Source: Acidobacteria bacterium 13_1_20CM_3_53_8 (GTDB lineage: Bacteria; Acidobacteriota; Blastocatellia; Pyrinomonadales; Pyrinomonadaceae). From it: a DNA stretch of 64,000 nucleotides. The DNA lies in contig MNJR01000051.1 in assembly GCA_001920415.1 (NCBI GenBank), forward strand, positions 31,531-95,530, written 5' to 3'. The notes under the pieces are model-generated. The model searched no databases. It was not told the origin of the DNA and saw only the letters and a program-made list of their open reading frames with translations. Every line of letters starts with the position of its first letter. Within the stretch, counting starts at the first letter, position 1. Shown here in pieces: positions 46,861 to 54,482 of the stretch. The position numbers were made by a program, and so were the translations under genes.

Positions 46861-46890
46861 TTGAATGCGGATGAGAGGAATCGAACCTCT
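46861..46890 (-). repeat. Second copy of the tRNA-Leu 3' end
   Basis: It matches 47375-47404 at 26 of 30 positions, including ATCCGCATTCAA beyond the tRNA end. The T-stem pairs (AGAGG/CCTCT) differ from the gene's (GTGG/CCAC) but remain complementary. It is not a complete tRNA; the 5' side is the 3' end of the endonuclease gene. Confidence 0.75.
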
Positions 46891-47365
46891 AGATTATATC
46901 GGGAAATGCTCCATGATTTTTTATCCGCATGACGCTCCAAACAGAGACCTTACACTCTTCTGCGATAGAGCGGACAGTTCGACTCTCCCAAATTAAATGT
47001 TTGACTTGGTGAACTTGGTTCTCTGTCAATTTACTTGCCCCGCGATTAGGACGTGCTTCGTAAGAAGCAACAGCTATGTCAATCTGCTCCTGTCGCCTCT
47101 TGCTCATGTGTGGGCGCATCCGAAGCATTAGTTCCACAGCTTTTCTACCATGCATTCTAGTGCTGTATGATTGTCGCCAATGACTCTGGCGCTTTCTCAC
47201 CACACAGTAAGTCACGCCAAAGAGTATGCTGACTCTCTGAATCACATCTTCATCTGTGCTGGTCACAGTCAATATAGGATATTGAGGGCGCGATGGGGGG
47301 CCTTTCATGAAGGAGCCTTCGCCTTCAAGCAATCCACATAACCAATAAAAGTCGGAATCTTGCAT
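46889..47365 (-). CDS. LAGLIDADG homing endonuclease next to tRNA-Leu
   Basis: A 158-aa free-standing endonuclease with a single LAGLIDADG motif (FYWLCGLLEGEGSFMKG), so it would act as a homodimer. The C-terminus has a helix-turn-helix-like region (SKLTENQVHQVKHLIW and RSIAEECKVSVWSVMRIKNH) for extra DNA binding. The start codon lies 15 bases after the tRNA-Leu 3' end with no ribosome-binding site, and the stop lies next to a copy of the tRNA 3' end. The gene therefore fills a 514-bp unit bounded by tRNA-end repeats and is probably expressed by read-through from the tRNA promoter. Confidence 0.8.
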   Translation of the reverse strand: MQDSDFYWLCGLLEGEGSFMKGPPSRPQYPILTVTSTDEDVIQRVSILFGVTYCVVRKRQSHWRQSYSTRMHGRKAVELMLRMRPHMSKRRQEQIDIAVASYEARPNRGASKLTENQVHQVKHLIWESRTVRSIAEECKVSVWSVMRIKNHGAFPDII

Positions 47366-47379
47366 TGGGTGATTTTGAA

Positions 47380-47463
47380 TGCGGATGAGTGGAGTCGAAC
47401 CACCACGATCTCACGATCACAGGCTTCTGAGGCCTGCGCGTCTACCAGTTCCGCCACATCCGC
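47380..47463 (-). tRNA. tRNA-Leu (CAG)
   Basis: A full cloverleaf on the reverse strand: acceptor GCGGATG/CATCCGC, anticodon loop CTCAGAA giving CAG, a long variable arm (TGATCGTGAGATCG) typical of class II tRNAs, and T-arm GTGGTTCGACTCCAC. CCA is not encoded. A homing endonuclease gene begins 15 bases past its 3' end. Confidence 0.95.
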
Positions 47464-47482
47464 GAAAACTTTTGTGAGTTTG

Positions 47483-47512
47483 AATATACGTGCCGCACGT
47501 GAAGGCTGTCAA
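47483..47512 (-). promoter_or_regulatory. Promoter of tRNA-Leu
   Basis: On the reverse strand TTGACA (47512-47507), an 18-base spacer and TATATT (47488-47483), about 20 bases upstream of the tRNA 5' end. Confidence 0.75.
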
Positions 47513-47520
47513 GAAAGCGA

Positions 47521-47574
47521 AAGACAACAGGTCGAGAGCAATTCGCGTCTGAATAAGCTCTCGACCCATTGTCT
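47521..47574 (-). terminator. Inverted repeat downstream of the Gly/Asn-rich protein gene
   Basis: AAGACAA and GGTCGAGAGC pair with GCTCTCGACC and TTGTCTT. It lies just after the 3' end (47611) of the reverse-strand gene, ahead of the tRNA promoter. Confidence 0.55.
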
Positions 47575-47610
47575 TTGAATGTCTCGGGTTCTCTTCTTAA
47601 CTTTGCCTGA

Positions 47611-48228
47611 TTAGGGCGTGCCCAAGATGCCGCCTAGAATGCTTCCGACTCGGTTACGACGGTATCCGCCGTTATTGTAACCACCATATTGACGGAAACC
47701 TTGGTCATAACCTTGAAGGAAACCGTTGCGATAAGCCTGCTGGTAAGCGCTACGGTTGCCATAAGAAGAGTTATAGCCCGAAGTAGCGTTCCTGTAGTAG
47801 TGAGAACGCTGTGGGTCATAGCTCTGTCCGCGCTGAGCATCATTTGCTCCTGTGTTCAGGCCATCCTGATAGCCTTGCTGCTGTGCTACCTGATAGATGT
47901 TGTTGTAGCCACCATTGCCGTAACCACCGTTGTTGCCGTAACCGCCGTTATTGCGGTAACGACCGTTGCGATAACCGCCGTTGCGATAGCGGTCGTCATC
48001 GTCGCCGTCGTTATCACGATCATCGTCACCGTTACGACCGCGACGGTCGGCTCTAGGCCCGCGCCCGTCGTAACGTCCGTCGCGCGCGTCGTGGCCGTTG
48101 ACGAATACATCTGAATGGTTGCGTCCGTGCCCGCGTCCCTGACCGAACGAGACGGTCGGAAGCGCTACGGCGAAGACGAGCGCTAAAAGCGCTGACCAGA
48201 GCGCCGTGCGTTTGTGTTCAAATCTCAT
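47611..48228 (-). CDS. Secreted Gly/Asn/Tyr/Arg-rich protein
   Basis: A 205-aa secreted protein. A signal peptide (ALWSALLALVFAVALPTVSF then GQ) is followed by an Asp/Arg-rich stretch and short repeats (YRNGGYRNGRYRNNGGYGNN). The later part (QQGYQDGLNTGANDAQRGQ) resembles a YqxxxQ-type repeat seen in Acidobacterial surface proteins, but I cannot assign a family. GAAGGAG precedes ATG 48228. The composition suggests an adhesive or matrix-like surface protein; that is inference. Confidence 0.65.
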   Translation of the reverse strand: MRFEHKRTALWSALLALVFAVALPTVSFGQGRGHGRNHSDVFVNGHDARDGRYDGRGPRADRRGRNGDDDRDNDGDDDDRYRNGGYRNGRYRNNGGYGNNGGYGNGGYNNIYQVAQQQGYQDGLNTGANDAQRGQSYDPQRSHYYRNATSGYNSSYGNRSAYQQAYRNGFLQGYDQGFRQYGGYNNGGYRRNRVGSILGGILGTP

Positions 48229-48502
48229 TGTTTCTCCTTCTAACATAAATCCACGTGTACAAAATCAAGCCTTAAAATTCCCTGATTCCGTGAGGAATAA
48301 TCCCTGGCGGCGGCGAACTTACTTACAATCACTGTGCCATTTGATGAAGGCGCGCTAAGTTGTTGATTTTCGTCTCGAAATACCGCGAGCGAAAGAAGCG
48401 TGCATACTATATCGTTCGGTTTCAAACCGTATCGTGTCTTGTATGGACTGCTCGTTTATCGCGCAACGGCCAGAGCGTATGATATGGTTTCCCGGAAGAT
48501 GT

Positions 48503-49222
48503 ATGCAGAAGATTGCGCATAGTGCGAATGACTTAAGGAAAAGTCTGGCAGAGGTTCGCGGTCGCATAGAGCGGGCAGCGGCGCGCGCGGGACGCTCCCT
48601 TTCGGAAATCACGCTTGTCGCCGTCAGCAAGACTCACACGGCGGAAGTTTTGCGTCAAGCAATCGAAGCAGGAGCGAGCGATTTCGGCGAGAACCGTGTG
48701 CAGGAGGCCGAATCCAAGATCAAAGAAATAGGGCGCTCGCACGCGCGCTGGCACTTGATAGGCCACCTGCAAGCGAACAAAGCGCGCCGCGCCGTACAAC
48801 TCTTCGACGTGCTGCACTCGCTGGATTCTCTGGAGCTTGCGCGCAGGCTTGATAGAATTTCTGTGGAAGAAGGGCGCGGAGAATTTCCTGTGATGATTCA
48901 GGTTGACTTGGCTGGCGAGGCTACGAAATCAGGAGCAAGCGAAAGCGAGTTACCTGAAATAATAGATGCCGTTAAAGGTTGCGAGCGGTTACGATTGATA
49001 GGGCTGATGGTGCTCCCGCCTTTTTTCGAGGAGGCAGAACAGGCGCGCCCGTTCTTTCGCCGCCTGCGCCAGTTGCGCGATGCGTTTCAGATGAAAGGCG
49101 CTTTCGGCGAGCGCGCAGGCGAGCTTTCAATGGGAATGAGCCATGACTTCGAGATAGCCATAGAAGAGGGTGCAACCTTTGTTCGCGTGGGCACTGCGAT
49201 TTTCGGCGCGCGCGGCTTCTGA
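48503..49222 (+). CDS. yggS: Pyridoxal phosphate homeostasis protein
   Basis: A 239-aa PLP-binding protein of the YggS/PLPBP family. Schiff-base Lys43 lies in LVAVSKTHT. Typical motifs FGENRVQEAESKI and WHLIGHLQANKARRAV follow, and the phosphate-binding end is LSMGMSHDFEIAIEEGATFV then RVGTAIFGAR. It keeps free PLP low and has no catalytic reaction of its own. Start 48503 (GGAAGATGT upstream) was preferred to 48434. It opens a yggS-yggT-DUF167 cluster, a common bacterial arrangement. Confidence 0.95.
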   Translation: MQKIAHSANDLRKSLAEVRGRIERAAARAGRSLSEITLVAVSKTHTAEVLRQAIEAGASDFGENRVQEAESKIKEIGRSHARWHLIGHLQANKARRAVQLFDVLHSLDSLELARRLDRISVEEGRGEFPVMIQVDLAGEATKSGASESELPEIIDAVKGCERLRLIGLMVLPPFFEEAEQARPFFRRLRQLRDAFQMKGAFGERAGELSMGMSHDFEIAIEEGATFVRVGTAIFGARGF

Positions 49223-49299
49223 ATTGAACGCGCAGCCGCACGGAGCTTTTCGTACTCTTTAATGCGAGAAGAACTCGTTAGATAAAGATTCATTGATCT

Positions 49300-49887
49300 A
49301 TGCAATTAATCAACGCAATCAGCATGTTCATCTCTTACGGCGTGATAATCGCCATAGTGGCGACGGTTCTGCTAATGATTCTGCGTCTGCTCTTTCAATA
49401 CGCGGACGTTAATCCTTTCAGCCGCCCGGCTCTCATGCTACGACGCATCACAGACCCTATGGTCACGCCCCTCAGGCGTGCGCTCGTTCGCTTGGGCATA
49501 GAGCCTAACTTTGCGCCGCTTATCCTGATTCTCATTGTGATACTGCTAGGCTGGTTCGTTATACAATTATCCGACAATATTCTGGGCACGATCCTCAGTG
49601 TGATTGATAGCGCCCGGCAGGGAGCGTTCGTCAAGGTGCTAGGCTACATCCTTCTCGGCGCGCTAAACATTTACATGCTTCTGATCTTCATACGCATAAT
49701 CTTTTCGTGGGGCATGGTGAGCTACACGAACCGCATCATGCGTTTTCTTGTGAACGTTACGGAGCCGCTGCTTGCGCCGCTGCGCCGCATGATTCCGCCT
49801 CTAGGCACTTTTGATCTTTCGCCAATCGTTGCGTTCATACTCATCTTGCTGCTCAAAGCGGCAGTTCAGGGAACGCTGCTGCGTTGA
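49300..49887 (+). CDS. yggT: YggT family integral membrane protein
   Basis: A 195-aa membrane protein with two repeated YggT halves; each has helices followed by the motif RxxTDPxxxPxRR, here RRITDPMVTPLRRA and RFLVNVTEPLLAPLRRM. Each copy lies before a hydrophobic pair. Function is unknown, possibly in cell division or osmotic shock. It is 77 bp after yggS and 36 bp before the DUF167 gene. Confidence 0.92.
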   Translation: MQLINAISMFISYGVIIAIVATVLLMILRLLFQYADVNPFSRPALMLRRITDPMVTPLRRALVRLGIEPNFAPLILILIVILLGWFVIQLSDNILGTILSVIDSARQGAFVKVLGYILLGALNIYMLLIFIRIIFSWGMVSYTNRIMRFLVNVTEPLLAPLRRMIPPLGTFDLSPIVAFILILLLKAAVQGTLLR

Positions 49888-49923
49888 CCTGTGCGATAAA
49901 TTTAAGAGGGAGTCACGGCGGCC

Positions 49924-50208
49924 TTGATTAATTCCACTGAGAATGGCGGCGCGTTAACTTTTAAAGTGCGCGTGGTGCCGCGAGCTTCCAGAAGCGAGGT
50001 GGTGGGCGAGCATGACGGCGACTTGCGCGTGCGCGTTGCTGCTCCTCCGGTCGAAGGCGCGGCGAACGAAGAACTGATTCGCACGCTTGCACGCTTCTTT
50101 GATGTTCCAATTCGCGCGGTTGAAATCACGAGCGGGCAGGCAAGTAAGCTCAAACGGGTTCGCGTCAAAGGCGCAAACCGTTCTTCTCTCGAAAATCTAG
50201 CAACGTAA
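49924..50208 (+). CDS. yggU: DUF167 family protein (YggU)
   Basis: A 94-aa small soluble protein. The family core is FKVRVVPRASRSEVVGEHDG then RVRVAAPPVEGAANEELIR. TTG 49924 is the apparent start, since no ATG precedes the conserved region. Function is unknown. The stop codon lies just before a palindrome. Confidence 0.88.
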   Translation: MINSTENGGALTFKVRVVPRASRSEVVGEHDGDLRVRVAAPPVEGAANEELIRTLARFFDVPIRAVEITSGQASKLKRVRVKGANRSSLENLAT

Positions 50209-50322
50209 AGATTGAGTCTGGAGCCAGATTGATTTTCGATTTTGGATTTAAAAGCTTTCCGCTTCTTCCAATCGAAAATCCAAAATCTAAAATCTAAAAT
50301 CCCCAGACTCCAGACTTTTATA
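50209..50322. repeat. Nested palindrome with AAAATCT/AAAATCC heptamers
   Basis: The outer arms are GAGTCTGGAG and CTCCAGAC. The inner units AAAATCT, AAAATCC and the complement repeat with period 7. It lies between the DUF167 gene and the convergent kinase gene. Confidence 0.8.
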
Positions 50323-50332
50323 AACCTGCTTT

Positions 50333-53300
50333 TCATTCTCTCCTGACCGCGCCCATCGTCTCGTCAAGCCAGGCGTTTACAACCGGCACGAAAACCTCCT
50401 GCGGAGGCACATGCCCGCCCTCATAGATAGATAACTTCTTAGGCTCTCGGAGCAATCTGAACAACGGCTCGGCGCTGTTTTTCAATGGAACGGCTTCGTC
50501 GTACCTGCCGTGCAGCACCAGCTTGTGTGCGCTTATTCGCTGGACGAAATTAATCAGGTTGGCCGCAGGGTTCCAGCGTGTTATGACACTATCAATGCCG
50601 CAGCCCGACAACATTACGGCGCGATAGCGCGGCTCTACGGCAGGCAGGATTACCTTATAATCGAAAGAACTGAACGTGAAGTAGCTTATCTTGCCAGCAT
50701 CAATGTCGCCTCTGGTCTCCAGATAATCCAACCCTCTGCGCGCGTCAATAATATTTCTGGCCGTGTCTTCTACGAATTCAACAGTCGCTGGCGAGTGCTC
50801 CCTGTAATCCGGTGGACGATCTCGCTCTATGAAGCCTCTGAACACGACAGCGAAGACGGCTCGGCCAGACTTGATGAACGGAGAAAGAACGGCTTCGGTC
50901 GAGTCGGGCAGCGAGCGGGCGCGGTTAAAGACGTCGCCCGCAGGCATGTAGTGTATGACCTGATAAGGGGCTTGAAAATTTTTCGGCAGGTAGAGGTAGG
51001 CTATCGCTCGCTCACCGTCCGCGCCGTTATAAGAAATCCTCTCGCGCCGCCACACGTCCGTCTCCAAGACTTCCGTGACCTGAGCGTCTAGCGGGGTGCG
51101 CTCGTACTCGTAATAATGTAGCAGCGAATTCACGCTTGACTCGCTCGCAGGGGTGTAGCTCGGCGCTTCGTCTTCGAGCCTGAGCTTCATAGCCCCCTGG
51201 TCGCCGCCCGCGCCCGGCAGGTTGAGCACGCAGCGGAAGCCGAGTTTGTTGGAACTGTAAAGTCCCGGATAAGTCCCGTAGTAGCCGAACACGTACGGGA
51301 GGTCTCCCCATGAGCCGCCGCCCGTGAAGAAAGAGCCGGAAGTCTCGTTGAGCAGCCACTCGGCAGCGTTACCGGCCATGTTGAAGCAGCCGTAGGGACT
51401 CATCCCAAACTCGTAGCTGTCAACGGGCACAGTGCCGCCGCCTGAGAAATTGGCGCGCCCTGCGGTCGCCCCCTGCTGTACACCCCACGGCATAGTTATT
51501 CCTGCGAAGCTCCATTGGCCGTTACGCGCGGCCTTCTCCCACTGAAAGATTGTGGGAAGCTTCTTGCCCCTGAACTCGGCGTATGCGGCAGCCTCGTACC
51601 ACGTGATGTCAGTCACGGGGTGTTGAGCCTGTCCTTCCGGGAAGTTCTGGTTAGACCAACTGCGCGGGCCTGGCAAACCCGTCCGATCAATAAATTCGCG
51701 CATGGCCTCTTCCCAGAGAATCGTCTTGCCCTGTTTGATGAATGGATATTTCCAGAACTGCTTCTTGAGGTAACCGCCCGCGTTGACAAACTCCTTGTAC
51801 TCCTGGTTGGTAACCTCGTACCTGTCTATAAGAAAATCGTCCAAATGAACGCGCTCGTCTGTGGGCCTGCGCCACGCGACGATTCGGTAATCGCCATCGG
51901 GGACGAACGTCATACGGTCAGGCACACGGGCTGCTTCCGCCAGTCTGATTTGAATGCCGGTAGGCGGCGGGACGAACATGCTAACGCCATCGTTCCACAG
52001 AACACCCGATATCACCTGTTCTGCACGGGCGTAGCCCTCCATCTCTACGTAGAGGACGTAATCGCCGCGGCCTACTCTAAGATTCTTAATAGGTGTGGTT
52101 CCTACAAACTGCCGCTCTGGAAAATTTCCAGCCTGGTCGGGAGCAAAGCGTTTGAGAAAGACGCGCGCGCCTGCTGGCTCGCTCGTTATGGAGATTGACA
52201 GGGAGATTTCAGGCATCAGCCGCGTGATGGTCGGATCATCCAGCAAATACTTCTGCGCCTGAATGGCTAGATCATAAGCGGCGAAGAAATTTTGCGCCTG
52301 CGCCAACTCTTCTATTCGTGGAATCTGAGCCATAGCCCATTTGAGATTTGTCTGGCGTCGGTAGAAAAAGAGCGCAGTTGAGCCAAGGATTAAAACGGCA
52401 ATGAGCGCGAGCACTACGCGCGTTGAGATTATGTTCTTAAAGGCGGAAAATCTTCCGCCCATGCTTGAGCGCGGCTCTTCTCTAAAGCTCTTTCTGCTCG
52501 AAGCCGACGAGTCAGAGACGCTGCCGGAAATCAGTGTCGGCGCCTCAAGAAATCTTTCGGCCACTTCGCTGGTGGAGATGGCTTTGCGTTGCGAGTGAGT
52601 CTCGAACGATTGCGGCTCGTAAGAGAAAGACCGAACCGCCTCCTTACCTTTCAGCTTTATCTCAAATTCAAGCTCTTGCTTCAAGCTTCTCAAATCGCTC
52701 AGCAGTTCGCTTGCGGTTTGATACCTGGCCTCTCGCTCTTTGCCTAGCGCTTTAAAGATAATTTGCACAAGCTCGGTTGGAATTACCAGAAGGTCGCTCG
52801 ATAGAGGAGGAGGCGCGGTCTTCAAGATAGAAGCTATGATGTCACTGTTCGTCTCGCCTTCAAACGGAACGTGCTCAGCGATCATCTCATAAAGGACTAC
52901 ACCCAAACTCCATATGTCAGTGCGCGCGTCAACCTTCAGGCCGCGCGCCTGTTCAGGCGACATGTATGCGGTTGTGCCCATCAACATTCCAGGCTCTGTG
53001 CCGGTCATGACCTTCGTGGGCATTTCTGAACCGGTATTCTGCCGTTCAGTCTTCCGCTCCGTGAGTTTCGCTAATCCGAAATCCAGAACCTTAACGAAGC
53101 CATCGCGCCGTATCATTATGTTTTCGGGTTTGATGTCGCGGTGTATGATGCCGCGCTCGTGCGCAGCCGCAAGAGCCGATGCGATCTGAACGGATATGTC
53201 CAGCGCCTCTATTAAATTCGGTTGATGGTCACGCATGAGACGGCGCAACGTGACGCCTTCTATGAATTCGGTGGCTATGAAACGCGCTCCATCCTCAGCG

Positions 53301-53752
53301 CCGATCTCGTAGATGGTGATGATATTCGGGTGGTTCAAGCTGGATGCGGCGCGAGCCTCTTGCTCGAAGCGTTGAAGACGGTCTTCATTGCTGCTTAAAG
53401 AGATGGGCAGAATCTTGAGCGCGACCTGACGCTTGAGCCTTGTGTCGTCCGCCAGATAGACCTCGCCCATGCCGCCCTTGCCTAGCTGTCTCACGATTCT
53501 GTAAATGCCCAGACTGTCCCCGACAGCTAACGCTGGCCGCTCGTCCCCAAACAGTTCAGCCGCCTGCGCGAAGGCTGGCGATTCTATAAAGCTTCCTGCG
53601 CGCTCGTGCGACCGGATTAAAGCTTCTACCGCGCTGCGAAGCTCTTGCTGTCCCATGCACGCGCTGTCCAGGAACGCTGCTCGTCGGTTAGGCTCAAGCT
53701 CGACCGCCTCGTGAAACAGCTTTTTTATCTGCTGCCATCTTTCAGGCGTCAT
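50333..53752 (-). CDS. Ser/Thr kinase fused to a PEGA domain, FGE-sulfatase domain and hydrolase-like domain
   Basis: A 1139-aa modular protein. An N-terminal helical region (MTPERWQQIKKLFHEAVELE) precedes a kinase with GKGGMGEVYLA, VALKILP, HRDIKPENIM and KVLDFGLAK, all catalytic residues present. One membrane helix (VVLALIAVLILGSTALFF) follows. Then come a PEGA-like repeat (SEPAGARVFLKRFAP), a formylglycine-generating/sulfatase-modifying domain (RYEVTNQEYKEFVN; DITWYEAAAYAEFRGKKLPT; NMAGNAAEWLLN) and a C-terminal alpha/beta-hydrolase region with HGRYDEAVP and EGGHVPP. The nucleophile segment reads TFSSFDYK rather than GxSxG, so that part may be inactive. Probably a surface-sensing kinase. 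Confidence 0.9.
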   Translation of the reverse strand: MTPERWQQIKKLFHEAVELEPNRRAAFLDSACMGQQELRSAVEALIRSHERAGSFIESPAFAQAAELFGDERPALAVGDSLGIYRIVRQLGKGGMGEVYLADDTRLKRQVALKILPISLSSNEDRLQRFEQEARAASSLNHPNIITIYEIGAEDGARFIATEFIEGVTLRRLMRDHQPNLIEALDISVQIASALAAAHERGIIHRDIKPENIMIRRDGFVKVLDFGLAKLTERKTERQNTGSEMPTKVMTGTEPGMLMGTTAYMSPEQARGLKVDARTDIWSLGVVLYEMIAEHVPFEGETNSDIIASILKTAPPPLSSDLLVIPTELVQIIFKALGKEREARYQTASELLSDLRSLKQELEFEIKLKGKEAVRSFSYEPQSFETHSQRKAISTSEVAERFLEAPTLISGSVSDSSASSRKSFREEPRSSMGGRFSAFKNIISTRVVLALIAVLILGSTALFFYRRQTNLKWAMAQIPRIEELAQAQNFFAAYDLAIQAQKYLLDDPTITRLMPEISLSISITSEPAGARVFLKRFAPDQAGNFPERQFVGTTPIKNLRVGRGDYVLYVEMEGYARAEQVISGVLWNDGVSMFVPPPTGIQIRLAEAARVPDRMTFVPDGDYRIVAWRRPTDERVHLDDFLIDRYEVTNQEYKEFVNAGGYLKKQFWKYPFIKQGKTILWEEAMREFIDRTGLPGPRSWSNQNFPEGQAQHPVTDITWYEAAAYAEFRGKKLPTIFQWEKAARNGQWSFAGITMPWGVQQGATAGRANFSGGGTVPVDSYEFGMSPYGCFNMAGNAAEWLLNETSGSFFTGGGSWGDLPYVFGYYGTYPGLYSSNKLGFRCVLNLPGAGGDQGAMKLRLEDEAPSYTPASESSVNSLLHYYEYERTPLDAQVTEVLETDVWRRERISYNGADGERAIAYLYLPKNFQAPYQVIHYMPAGDVFNRARSLPDSTEAVLSPFIKSGRAVFAVVFRGFIERDRPPDYREHSPATVEFVEDTARNIIDARRGLDYLETRGDIDAGKISYFTFSSFDYKVILPAVEPRYRAVMLSGCGIDSVITRWNPAANLINFVQRISAHKLVLHGRYDEAVPLKNSAEPLFRLLREPKKLSIYEGGHVPPQEVFVPVVNAWLDETMGAVRRE

Positions 53753-54116
53753 GATAATTCTTCTCCTAAACCGGGACTGTGGGCGTTAACTTTAATCGCC
53801 TTATTTACAAACGCGGAAACCGAACGGCGAATCCCTCAAGGAAAAATGGTATCTACGGGTTATCTCGGAAGCGTGTAAACTTTAGCAGCCAGGTTGCGGT
53901 CGTAATGTAAATAAAGAGCCAAGAGCTTCCTGCAATAAGAATTATAAGAAGCGCTCCGCACGCTTCAATCGGTCGTAATCGCAGGCAAAGGTGATTCTAT
54001 ACCTTTTCTTTAGACTTGTTGCCACATAAATTGAGTTACGGGAGATTATTAACTCATGATACGCAGTTGAAATGTTTGAAAGAAAGCGCTCAATGAGTCT
54101 GCGCTAGCAGACGATT
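53753..54116. other. Intergenic region without gene
   Basis: No supported ORF or RNA. It contains the upstream region of the large reverse-strand kinase gene and an A+T-rich part with short inverted repeats (GATTACGACC near 53975). Confidence 0.4.
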
Positions 54117-54324
54117 AGAGTGTAGCCCCTGACGAAGCCGCAGGCGTAGTCTGGGGTATACGATGAGAAAAATAGTTAGAGTCTGCGTAAGCAGACGGCA
54201 GAGGCGCGAGATGAAAGATAGCCGCCTAGAGCATAAACATCTGCCGTCTGCTAAAGCAGACTCCATCTATTTTCTTAATCTATACCCCAGACTACGCCTG
54301 CGGCTTCGTCAGGGGCTACACTCT
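54117..54324. repeat. Large perfect palindrome with 44-bp arms (REP-like)
   Basis: The left arm 54117-54160 (starting AGAGTGTAGCCCCTGACGAA) and right arm 54281-54324 are exact complements. The centre has REP-like hairpins (AGTCTGCGTAAGCAGAC and its partner). Another REP-like hairpin (GCCTGCTACCGCAGGC) follows. Confidence 0.9.
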
Positions 54325-54482
54325 GGCCGCCTGCTACCGCAGGCTCGTTGAAGCGACTTCGACAAAGTTACTGATGCGTAACATCAGTTATTAATTGCGT
54401 ATAAACGATTAGTGCCCCGGCGTTTCCACCGAGGCACTCATCGTTTGCACTCAGACTTTCCGTTCAATTACTTAACTTAGCT

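Noticed and set aside
46861..46930. A second complete tRNA
   Set aside because: Only the T-arm and 3' acceptor side are convincing; no D-arm or anticodon arm can be folded, and the 5' part is coding sequence of the endonuclease.
47689..48114. Forward hydrophobic ORF opposite the Gly/Asn-rich gene
   Set aside because: The Val/Thr/Ile-rich translation is the antisense of the GGN/GAY-type codons; no ribosome site.
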